Notes under the pieces: model-generated
Databases searched by the model: none
What the model saw: the letters and a program-made list of their open reading frames with translations, nothing else
What the model was told of the DNA's origin: nothing
Translations under genes and position numbers: made by a program
Part shown: positions 1-5,368 of the stretch, piece after piece
How the letters are laid out: each line of letters starts with the position of its first letter
Numbering within the stretch: position 1 is the first letter of the stretch
Source of the DNA: Anaerolineae bacterium
GTDB taxonomy: Bacteria > Chloroflexota > Anaerolineae > Anaerolineales > UBA4823
Assembly (NCBI GenBank): GCA_030622805.1
Contig: JAUXFR010000118.1
Location: forward strand, 1-5,408
DNA length: 5,408 bases
Direction of reading: 5' to 3'

Positions 1-848
1 GCCAACGAACCCCAGGCAAACAGGGACCCAATTACCGGGTCCGGTTGATGGTGCACCTGCCGGAAGAACACGTTCATAAAGGGCATGATCAAACCAGCGC
101 CGATGGAAGTAAGCAGCATCGGCAGGATCAGTTTGGTCAGTTTGACAGGGTTCTTGGCAGCATAACTGATGGGGGCAAACACAGATCTCTCTGATGCGTC
201 GGTCCTGGGTGTACGCAGCAAAACAAGCGGGATGACAGCCACCAATAAAGTCACCCCTACAAGCAGCAAGGCACCAGCGTAAGCTTCACTGGTGGTCGGT
301 GCTACCCCCCGCGCGTTCGCTACCCAGGTAGGCAGGTAACCACCGATCCAGTTACCCGCCGATGCAGACGCCATCTGAATCCCCATGCTGAAGCTGAACA
401 GATACGTACGCTCTTTTGCCCCGCTGTTCTCCATCATAAATGGCGCCCGGGTTACAGCGCCCAACGACTGACCAAAACCGGACATCATATTAGCAGCGTA
501 CAACACCCACGTGCTGGGCCAAAGCACCATCATCACCACAGAAAAGCTGACGATGACCCCCGAGGATAACAGGGAAATCTTGCGCCCCAATATGTCTGCC
601 AGGTATCCGACGGGAAGAGCCACCAACAACGCTGTCAGGCTGCTTACAGTGACCAGCCTGCCTAAAAGGGCTTCATCGTAACCCAGACTAAGCGCATAGA
701 AGTTGAACAGCAGCCTGAACACGCCGATTGCCGCCCCCGTAATAACCACATAAATTAAATACAGGCGCGCATTTTTTGTGAATAACTTTATGTACTCGGC
801 GTAATCGCTGACAAATCGATATACACCCTTGAATTGGGCAGCGATCAT
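1..848 (-). CDS. MFS transporter, C-terminal part beyond the window
   Basis: Reading leftwards from an ATG at 848-846, the frame stays open to the window edge, giving 282 codons of a protein whose C-terminus is not seen. It is a polytopic inner-membrane protein of the major facilitator superfamily. Hydrophobic segments lie at about residues 31-52, 64-84, 92-108, 112-130, 150-172 and 190-211, then a polar central loop (212-235) and the start of the second bundle (236-262). The classical MFS motif A follows helix 2: G81-Y-L-A-D85-I-L-G88-R89-K90. Such proteins move small solutes or drugs using the proton gradient; the substrate cannot be read from this sequence. It is the last visible gene of an operon. 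Its start lies 16 bases after the regulator's stop, and the only Shine-Dalgarno-like stretch (TGAGG, 867-863) overlaps that stop, so translational coupling is likely. The pairing with an ArsR-type regulator suggests an exporter controlled by its ligand, which is inference. Confidence 0.88.
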   Translation of the reverse strand, partial: MIAAQFKGVYRFVSDYAEYIKLFTKNARLYLIYVVITGAAIGVFRLLFNFYALSLGYDEALLGRLVTVSSLTALLVALPVGYLADILGRKISLLSSGVIVSFSVVMMVLWPSTWVLYAANMMSGFGQSLGAVTRAPFMMENSGAKERTYLFSFSMGIQMASASAGNWIGGYLPTWVANARGVAPTTSEAYAGALLLVGVTLLVAVIPLVLLRTPRTDASERSVFAPISYAAKNPVKLTKLILPMLLTSIGAGLIMPFMNVFFRQVHHQPDPVIGSLFAWGSL

Positions 849-864
849 AAATTCTGTAATGACC

Positions 865-2031
865 TCATTCTTCGTCGACGCTAGCCAGGAATACGTTTAT
901 CCTGGTACAAAGTTCTTCGATCGTCTCCAGGCGCGCCGTGTAGCGGCTTTCGTGTTCCTTCCCAACCGTCATATGAACCAATCCAGCCAGACGCAGCGAT
1001 CGTAGATGGTGTGTTACCGTGGGGGCACGCAGCCTCAGCCGGCGCGCCAGGTCTGCCGGGCTCAAATTCTCACGATTCAGGTAGCGAAGGATGCGAAGGC
1101 GCGTGGGATCAGAGAGCGCCTTAAGACCCAACAAAATGGAATCGGGTACCTGTTCTCCCGGTACAACCGACATATCCTCCGGGCGGAAACCAAATACAAT
1201 TAACATGGCATGCTGCGAAACGAGGGAGAAATAGATCAGCGGCTGAATCCAGAATGAGGGCACAAAGATAATTTCCGGTTTGTCCAGAGGTTCCTCAAAA
1301 CGGATACCGTGTGATAATTCTTCGATCAGTTCTATCAATGGAAGACGCTCAGCCAGATCTTTTGCGCTCTGCAGCCCTTTCTGGATCGCAGGACCAATTC
1401 TGCGCTGTTCTTCAGCGTAGAATGCGTTGTAATATGCCTGAAGTGCGGAGAGGTAATGCTCTCCAAACTCAGCCGCGTTAGCCCAGGCATCCAGCGTGTC
1501 CGCCAGTTCTTTTGGGCGCGGCTTTTCTTTCCCTTTCTCCCGGTAGATTTTTCGAAGAGCTTCTAGGTCCTGATCTTCCCACACACCTCGCTCGGCAATA
1601 TTGTTCAGGAAAGACTGTATCTTTTCGGGCGCTAAGTCACAAAAAGACAGCTCCTGGAGGCGTTCCCCTGCCGGTATCTGTCGTAAAGCCCACAGTGCTG
1701 TCTCCGCATCTTTCGGTTCAGGCAGCGAGTATATCCAGCACAGCGGCACATAAAATAGTTTCTGTGCAGTTGCCAGGACTTTTCTATCTTCCGCATTCAA
1801 TCTCGAACGAACGCCAGCAGCCCATGAAGCGCGCAGGCCAAACTTCTCAGGCAGGTGCAGCACGTACAGGCTGAAGAACAGATCATACGCTGTCCCGACA
1901 TCCCAGCTTATGCGCGGCTCGGCGGAGAGGGGCTCGCCAGACTTGTTGGAAGCCTGGCGAGCATCTTCGGACGCTGCCTCCCCGGTTTCATCTGAGGTGG
2001 AATTTTTTGTAAGTGGTTTGTTTTCGCTCAT
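865..2031 (-). CDS. Long ArsR-type winged-helix transcriptional regulator
   Basis: A 388-residue protein with three parts. Residues 1-38 are polar, charged and probably disordered. Residues about 40-295 form a mostly helical domain of unknown function, with W43, the aromatic stretch 50-60 and a hydrophobic segment at 254-282. Residues about 298-388 are an ArsR-type winged helix: A305-L-S-D-P-T-R-L-R-I-L315, the helix pair at 323-350 with recognition helix around 335-347 (RAPTVTHHLRSLR), and a wing around 352-365. Classical ArsR proteins are about 100 residues, so this one carries a large extra sensor or dimerisation domain. The CVC-type metal site of arsenic and cadmium sensors is absent; the matching stretch reads NLSPADLARRL, so an organic ligand or protein signal is more likely than a metal. 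The ATG at 2031 has a good Shine-Dalgarno (GGAGG, 2042-2038, 6-base spacing) and follows the upstream stop by 3 bases. It probably represses its own operon through the palindromes at 2307-2372 (inference). Confidence 0.85.
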   Translation of the reverse strand: MSENKPLTKNSTSDETGEAASEDARQASNKSGEPLSAEPRISWDVGTAYDLFFSLYVLHLPEKFGLRASWAAGVRSRLNAEDRKVLATAQKLFYVPLCWIYSLPEPKDAETALWALRQIPAGERLQELSFCDLAPEKIQSFLNNIAERGVWEDQDLEALRKIYREKGKEKPRPKELADTLDAWANAAEFGEHYLSALQAYYNAFYAEEQRRIGPAIQKGLQSAKDLAERLPLIELIEELSHGIRFEEPLDKPEIIFVPSFWIQPLIYFSLVSQHAMLIVFGFRPEDMSVVPGEQVPDSILLGLKALSDPTRLRILRYLNRENLSPADLARRLRLRAPTVTHHLRSLRLAGLVHMTVGKEHESRYTARLETIEELCTRINVFLASVDEE

Positions 2032-2034
2032 GCG

Positions 2035-2277
2035 CTACCTCCCGACGGTATTTGCTCGCAGCACCTGGCTCTCGCAGCAGTGTGAATATGCGCTGCCACT
2101 GCGAACTCGTTTACCGGTGTGGATCAACCAATCACCAAGATGCAGCAATAAATAATCCCAACGGGTAGGCACGCTAGATGTGATCGGAACGGGCTGCCGA
2201 CTCTCAGATTCTGGCGCCAGGCCATCCCTTTCACGCGCTTCTTCGATTTGAAGGCTGGTTAGTATTGGGTAGAACAT
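2035..2277 (-). CDS. Small hypothetical protein (80 aa), first gene of the regulator-transporter operon
   Basis: I do not recognise a characterised family. The open frame extends back to an ATG at 2331, but the ATG at 2277-2275 is chosen because an almost perfect Shine-Dalgarno (AGGAGG, 2288-2283) sits 5 bases before it; the earlier ATG has none. The resulting 80-residue product begins MFYPILTSLQIEEARERDG. It has a polar, proline-containing middle (about residues 20-36) and an aromatic, leucine-rich amphipathic helix around residues 39-56 (RWDYLLLHLGDWLIHTGKR), followed by a basic, Cys-containing tail. No signal peptide or clear transmembrane helix is present. The WLI-x-T-G-x-R helix resembles short uncharacterised proteins I associate with Chloroflexota, from memory only. 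Its stop is separated by 3 bases from the regulator's start, so the two are almost certainly co-translated. A role as a small partner of the regulator or the transporter is possible but not shown. Confidence 0.7.
   Translation of the reverse strand: MFYPILTSLQIEEARERDGLAPESESRQPVPITSSVPTRWDYLLLHLGDWLIHTGKRVRSGSAYSHCCESQVLRANTVGR
2038..2042 (-). promoter_or_regulatory. Ribosome binding site of the ArsR-type regulator
   Basis: GGAGG, within GGGAGGT, is 6 bases upstream of the ATG at 2031 and lies inside the last codons of the preceding small gene. This fixes the regulator's start and points to coupled translation. Confidence 0.75.
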
Positions 2278-2282
2278 GGTTT

Positions 2283-2288
2283 CCTCCT
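2283..2288 (-). promoter_or_regulatory. Strong ribosome binding site deciding the start of the 80-aa gene
   Basis: AGGAGG lies 5 bases before the ATG at 2277-2275. It argues for the 80-residue product rather than the longer 98-codon reading from 2331, which has no Shine-Dalgarno. Confidence 0.85.
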
Positions 2289-2306
2289 GTAAAAATCTTA
2301 TGACCC

Positions 2307-2372
2307 TTAGACGACCGTCTTGCTTAGACAAACAACTATATTAGATATATATCTAATTAGATAATAATCTAA
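2307..2372. promoter_or_regulatory. Four-unit operator-like array (TTAGA-based inverted repeats)
   Basis: TTAGA occurs on the plus strand at 2307, 2324, 2341 and 2357, at spacings of 17, 17 and 16 bases. Each begins a 16-base unit of layout TTAGAY-N4-RTCTAA. Unit 3 (2341-2356, TTAGATATATATCTAA) is a perfect palindrome. Unit 4 (2357-2372) has perfect 6-base arms around AATA. Unit 1 (2307-2322, TTAGAC-GACC-GTCTTG) and unit 2 (2324-2339, TTAGAC-AAAC-AACTAT) keep the left arm and 4 of 6 right-arm positions. Unit 4 covers the -10 box and unit 3 the predicted transcription start; units 1 and 2 lie in the leader. This geometry fits dimeric repressor sites, most simply for the ArsR-type protein encoded two genes downstream. 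The assignment is inference; the repeats themselves are directly visible. Confidence 0.75.
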
Positions 2373-2389
2373 TATTTCGTTTTTGTCAA
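2361..2389 (-). promoter_or_regulatory. Sigma-70-type promoter of the small protein-regulator-MFS operon
   Basis: Reading leftwards, a perfect -35 box TTGACA (2389-2384) is followed by a 17-base spacer and a -10 box TATTAT (2366-2361, five of six consensus positions). Transcription would start near 2354, giving a leader of about 77 bases before the ATG at 2277. The -10 box sits at the centre of one palindromic operator and the start point lies in the next. Confidence 0.8.
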
Positions 2390-2419
2390 GAGACTCTATG
2401 AGAATTTTTGATGTATAAT
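2390..2419 (+). promoter_or_regulatory. Possible promoter of the Crp/Fnr-type gene
   Basis: A perfect -10 hexamer TATAAT (2414-2419) lies in the divergent gap. The best -35 match is weak, GAGACT at 2390-2395 with an 18-base spacer, retaining only the central GAC. Transcription would begin near 2426, leaving about 100 untranslated bases. The weak -35 suggests dependence on an activator. It would abut the leftward promoter's -35 box back to back. Confidence 0.4.
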
Positions 2420-2528
2420 ATCCGGCAGGTTTCCCTCAATCAATCAAGGGCACTTTTACTTTACCATTCATGCGTGGTTAAGAGACATCACATTTACCAT
2501 CGATAACTCACGCTCTGCTAAATTAATC

Positions 2529-3236
2529 ATGTTCGATCTTGAAACCCTTATTAGAAGACTTGGAAATGTCCCTCACTTCAAAGGTCTTCCCGAAACAGCC
2601 CTCAAAGAGATTGTAATCTCTGGGCAAATACTGAGATATTCTGCTGATTCGAGTATCTTTTCTGAAGGAACTCCGTGTTCAGGCCTATTCGTATTATTTA
2701 CAGGACGAGTGCACCTGTGCAAACTCGGTGTGCAGGGTCAAGAGACGATCATCGCGGTGATAAACCCGGTGATCATGTTTAACGAGGTGACTGTGATCGA
2801 TGGAGGTTTAAATCCTGTCACAGCAATCGCCGTTGAAGACTGCATCACCTGGCAAATAGGCTGCGAGCGTTTTCAAATGCTGATGGAACGCTATCCACGG
2901 ATGGGAACAGGTTTATTGCGTGTTATGGCAACACGCAACAGGCTGATGCTCTCACACATTGAGGACTTAATCAGCCGCCCAATCCTGGCGCGTGTCGCAA
3001 AATCGCTGCTGGATTTGAGTCAATCGGGTCACAAGGCGATAAATCGCCACCGGCATTCAAACAAGGAAATCGCTTCTCGGGTTGCCACCGTCCACGAGGC
3101 TGTCAGCCGTTCGATTAAATCACTGCAGGATTCAGGCGCCATTGAGTATTCGCGCGACGAAATCACTGTCATTTCAATTGAGCGATTGGCAGAACTGGCT
3201 CAAATAAGACCTCTGGAGCTCGAGCCTGACGCATAA
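2529..3236 (+). CDS. Crp/Fnr-superfamily transcriptional regulator
   Basis: A 235-residue cytoplasmic DNA-binding protein of normal family length. Residues about 14-125 form the cNMP-binding-type beta-roll (G59-R60 turn in LFTGRVHLCK). A long dimerisation helix spans about 123-148, and a Crp-type winged helix-turn-helix spans about 150-225. The recognition helix contains H189-E190-A-V-S193-R194, the E-x-x-S-R pattern FNR uses to read TTGAT half-sites; CRP has Gly in place of the Ser. The phosphate-binding cassette is degenerate: F84-N-E-V aligns with CRP FGEL, and CRP's cAMP-contacting Arg82 and Ser83 align with P96 and V97, so cAMP binding is unlikely. Cysteines at 50, 64, 105 and 112 do not form the FNR N-terminal Fe-S cluster. 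Its signal is therefore unknown. The ATG at 2529 is the only ATG, GTG or TTG start candidate in frame after the stop at 2409-2411, but it has no Shine-Dalgarno. The gene is divergent from the MFS operon and convergent with the heme-lipoprotein pair; either could be its target (inference). Confidence 0.88.
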   Translation: MFDLETLIRRLGNVPHFKGLPETALKEIVISGQILRYSADSSIFSEGTPCSGLFVLFTGRVHLCKLGVQGQETIIAVINPVIMFNEVTVIDGGLNPVTAIAVEDCITWQIGCERFQMLMERYPRMGTGLLRVMATRNRLMLSHIEDLISRPILARVAKSLLDLSQSGHKAINRHRHSNKEIASRVATVHEAVSRSIKSLQDSGAIEYSRDEITVISIERLAELAQIRPLELEPDA

Positions 3237-3266
3237 AATTTAACTCCGATTACAGCATAAGCAATA

Positions 3267-3300
3267 CGAGCAGAACACTTTGATGTGTCCTGCTCGTTTC
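3267..3300 (+). terminator. Rho-independent terminator of the Crp/Fnr-type gene
   Basis: CGAGCAG (3267-3273) pairs with CTGCTCG (3290-3296). One A-C mismatch and four more pairs (ACAC 3275-3278 with GTGT 3285-3288) close a six-base loop. The stem is followed by TTTCCTTTCT. It lies 31 bases after the stop codon. Confidence 0.8.
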
Positions 3301-3310
3301 CTTTCTGCTC

Positions 3311-3356
3311 TGGTCGACTTAATACAACCAGGAGATCACTCCTCAGCCATCGACCA
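3311..3356. repeat. Nested inverted repeat in the convergent gap
   Basis: TGGTCGA (3311-3317) is the exact reverse complement of TCGACCA (3350-3356). Between them, AGGAG (3330-3334) and CTCCT (3339-3343) form a second perfect small hairpin with loop ATCA. It lies 13 bases past the end of the leftward membrane-protein gene and could be its transcription terminator or processing structure, although no clear T-run follows on either strand. Confidence 0.45.
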
Positions 3357-3369
3357 ACCCCCTACAACT

Positions 3370-4068
3370 TTAACTTCCAAGCAGCTTTAACTTAAGCGAT
3401 TTAATTTCTTCTGCGAACAATCTAAAGATTACGCGCAAAACCAAGAACAATCCACCGATTGTTAAGACGCTACCGACTATATTGATAGGCAGCTGCAGCA
3501 CGTATACCAGGTTTCTACCTTCAAACATGTGCGAGGGTCCTGCCCAGATTGGCATGGTCAGCGTGACGACGCCCACAACGATGGCAGCCATACCTGAGGC
3601 TAATTCTTTATCGGAGGTATCGTTGGTCTTCGTAAAATTAACCCGTTCTCGCAACCCCGGTATCCCGAGGATCAGGAAGTAAATCAGGGTGATTAGATTT
3701 AACATGAAGACTACAATAATCGGTACCACTGCCTCGAGGTAATACCAGGAGGCATATACATGGATGCCGTTCCAGATGCTGCCAACGACTAACAGATTTA
3801 CGGCGTTGTGGTAACCATTCACCTTCCCGCGCACCAGCTGCACCGTCACCACTATACCTGCTATGCCAATCGCCAATGTCAACACAACAAATAACTGCCA
3901 CAGCCACTGGACGTCATAAGGATTAATTATTTTCCAGTACGGTGGATAATTTTTTGTGAGGAAAGCAGCGCACGTGGTGCCGCCGCCCCCAAAAATGTTC
4001 ATCGCGGTGGTTAAACCCATTAAAACAATAGCGATAACGCGTAAGATTTTACCCAACTTATCGTTCAT
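3370..4068 (-). CDS. Six-helix membrane protein of unknown function
   Basis: A 232-residue integral membrane protein. Hydrophobic segments lie at about residues 8-27, 55-78, 88-107, 113-135, 157-176 and 192-216, and the C-terminal tail is basic (KSLKLKLL). A striking glycine run with a single cysteine, G27-G-G-G-T-T-C33, follows helix 1, then a loop with Y41-P-P-Y and P50-Y. H103 lies in helix 3 and H180 in the loop between helices 5 and 6. It resembles an uncharacterised Chloroflexota membrane-protein type I recall only by the MGLTT-GGGGTTC-A pattern; I cannot name a function. It lies 65 bases after the heme lipoprotein in the same direction, so co-transcription and a role as membrane partner or quinone-side component are plausible. 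It has too few histidines for a standard diheme cytochrome b. The start at ATG 4068 has AAGGAG upstream (4085-4080), but at a long spacing of 11 bases. Confidence 0.75.
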   Translation of the reverse strand: MNDKLGKILRVIAIVLMGLTTAMNIFGGGGTTCAAFLTKNYPPYWKIINPYDVQWLWQLFVVLTLAIGIAGIVVTVQLVRGKVNGYHNAVNLLVVGSIWNGIHVYASWYYLEAVVPIIVVFMLNLITLIYFLILGIPGLRERVNFTKTNDTSDKELASGMAAIVVGVVTLTMPIWAGPSHMFEGRNLVYVLQLPINIVGSVLTIGGLFLVLRVIFRLFAEEIKSLKLKLLGS

Positions 4069-4100
4069 AGCAATCCATTCTCCTTCGTAAATACCTGCTC

Positions 4101-4120
4101 GCTAAATAACGCCTAATAAC
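4101..4120. repeat. Tandem decamer in the lipoprotein-membrane protein gap
   Basis: GCTAAATAAC (4101-4110) is followed directly by GCCTAATAAC (4111-4120), identical at 8 of 10 positions. It may be a binding site or chance in an AT-rich 65-base spacer. Confidence 0.3.
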
Positions 4121-4133
4121 AGTATATTTCAAG

Positions 4134-5192
4134 TCATGGCGCTGGTGACACGGTATCCACCAATCCCCAGGGGTTGCCAGCAAAGTGACAGCGTTCGCAG
4201 GGTGCCTCCAAAACAGTGTTGTGCGAAGTGAAGGGAATCACTGATGCCTCCCCTTCCGGAGAAAGCACAGTAAAGAAGGTCATCCATAATCCCGATTCTT
4301 CGACAGGACCGACCTCCAGCCCATCCGCGTCGTGACAGGCAACACAGGATACCGCTTGATGATCCTCATCGTGCCCCGGAATAGGTGAGGCGGGATCTAT
4401 CACGTCATCGTGACACCCGGCAGCAGTGCACGAGGCAACCGTGTCGTGTGCATCGTGGCACTGTGTACATTCGTAATCCGCGTGAGCGCCACCTAATGTT
4501 GAAAGTGCGTGATCAGGAAGATCAATTTCATTATGGCATTTTAGACACAGCTCGGTCGGTGTGTCAACATCAGCGTATTCCCCTAATTGTGCGATTTCCA
4601 ACCAGGCATACGCCGGATCGAGGTTGCCCCGCCTGTCCTCTTCGTGGCAGACTCTACAGGGTATGTGCTCCCATTCGCTTTCCGGGATCAGCGGGGGTGG
4701 ATCCGTTAATTCAAATTTGCAAGTTAAGCAAGCCGCCGGGACATCATCCATAGACGGAATCCAGTTCACCGGTGCGTGACACCGGGCGCAGGTGCTGTTC
4801 GCCCCCTCCTCATTCAGCACGAAAGAATCAGCATGCTGGCTGGATTCCCACGCCACCTGGATATCTATTAGATCCGCTTCAGGGTCAGTCCTGGACTCAT
4901 CTTCAATTTCTTGTTCTCCAGGATCCTGTCCTTCAGTTTCCGATGACGAACCTTCATTATCAGTAGATGCGTCAGTAGACGTGTCATTAGACGCTTCGTC
5001 CGTCTGGTTACCAGGTTGGGTCTGTTCATCCTGGGCTGGTGTTGATCCAACGGTCGTTGGGGGAATCTCAGAATCTGCGGATTGGCAGGCGCTGATCAGG
5101 CACACAAACAGCACAGCCACCAGGATCAGACCAATCCACCCCAATGCCGGCTGGCTGAGGGGATTTTTAGTTGATTTTATAAGTCTATACAT
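4134..5192 (-). CDS. Lipoprotein with eight heme-c attachment motifs (multiheme cytochrome c)
   Basis: A 352-residue exported lipoprotein. A basic N-terminus and hydrophobic segment (18-33) end in the lipobox I33-S-A-C36, so it should be lipid-anchored outside the membrane. Residues 37-105 are a Ser/Thr/Asp/Glu-rich linker. Residues about 110-352 carry the heme sites: CARCH 135-139, CLTCK 155-159, CRVCH 179-183, CLKCH 216-220, CTQCH 242-246, CTAAGCH 255-261, CVACH 283-287 and CERCH 332-336. Eight further histidines (120, 176, 228, 237, 249, 274, 278, 324) could serve as distal ligands. W115-E-S-S-Q-H120-A resembles a W-x-x-S-x-H-A element of multiheme cytochromes. The role is electron transfer; the CXXCK site resembles the lysine-ligated catalytic heme of NrfA nitrite reductase, so enzymatic activity is possible but unproven. 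Density is about one heme per 30 residues, as in cytochrome c3/c7 types. The ATG at 5192 has only a weak Shine-Dalgarno (AAGAG, 5204-5200, spacing 7). The six-helix protein gene follows. Confidence 0.9.
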   Translation of the reverse strand: MYRLIKSTKNPLSQPALGWIGLILVAVLFVCLISACQSADSEIPPTTVGSTPAQDEQTQPGNQTDEASNDTSTDASTDNEGSSSETEGQDPGEQEIEDESRTDPEADLIDIQVAWESSQHADSFVLNEEGANSTCARCHAPVNWIPSMDDVPAACLTCKFELTDPPPLIPESEWEHIPCRVCHEEDRRGNLDPAYAWLEIAQLGEYADVDTPTELCLKCHNEIDLPDHALSTLGGAHADYECTQCHDAHDTVASCTAAGCHDDVIDPASPIPGHDEDHQAVSCVACHDADGLEVGPVEESGLWMTFFTVLSPEGEASVIPFTSHNTVLEAPCERCHFAGNPWGLVDTVSPAP

Positions 5193-5235
5193 ATATTTGC
5201 TCTTGGATGTTTATTACGATTGTTCGCTCCATTAA

Positions 5236-5268
5236 GATAGTGGGGTGAGGTATTCTCACCCCACTATC
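5236..5268 (-). terminator. Perfect 14-bp hairpin, probable terminator of the gene to the right
   Basis: GATAGTGGGGTGAG (5236-5249) is exactly complementary to 5255-5268 around a five-base loop. On the minus strand it is followed by TTAAT, a weak T tract; on the plus strand by ATGGCC. It lies about 100 bases after the stop of the gene entering from the right and 43 bases before the lipoprotein start. It is either a terminator or a leader structure of the lipoprotein mRNA. Confidence 0.55.
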
Positions 5269-5277
5269 ATGGCCCTC

Positions 5278-5305
5278 CCTCGTCTTTGTGTTTTACATCA
5301 CGAGG
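5278..5305. repeat. Short inverted repeat in the gap before the lipoprotein gene
   Basis: CCTCGT (5278-5283) and ACGAGG (5300-5305) are complementary six-base arms separated by 16 bases. This is weak on its own. It sits in the 176-base gap between the right-edge gene and the lipoprotein gene, beside the 14-bp hairpin. Confidence 0.3.
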
Positions 5306-5368
5306 TAGAGACATTCTCATCTAATGTGGGTTGTTAATATTCTTATTTGCAGCTAATTTTTACTCCTA

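Noticed and set aside
1512..1874. Plus-strand open frame opposite the ArsR-type regulator
   Set aside because: It lies wholly within a well-supported gene on the other strand and shows no domain or composition of a real protein.
2278..2331. Extended N-terminus (18 more residues) of the small protein
   Set aside because: The ATG at 2331 lacks a ribosome binding site, and the extension would overlap the strong Shine-Dalgarno and two operator-like units.
2407..2447. FNR-type half-sites (TTGAT at 2408-2412, ATCAA at 2439-2443 and 2443-2447) before the Crp/Fnr-type gene
   Set aside because: They do not form TTGAT-N4-ATCAA, the spacing is wrong, and such five-base words are expected by chance in AT-rich DNA, so no autoregulatory site is claimed.
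4092..4133. Internal promoter for the six-helix membrane protein (TTGAAA at 4130-4125)
   Set aside because: The hexamer resembles a -35 box, but the position 17 bases on reads TTATTT, a poor -10, so read-through from the lipoprotein gene is simpler.
4862..4872. Palindrome ATCTATTAGAT resembling the operator half-sites
   Set aside because: It lies inside the lipoprotein coding sequence, has the half-sites in the opposite order, and has no second copy nearby.
4955..5000. Short repeated GTC-AGTAGAC-like units
   Set aside because: They reflect Asp/Ser/Thr codon repetition in the low-complexity linker of the lipoprotein, not a DNA repeat array.
4792..5235. Open frame on the plus strand opposite the lipoprotein N-terminus
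   Set aside because: It is serine-rich antisense sequence produced by the acidic linker codons of the lipoprotein, with no family features or promoter.
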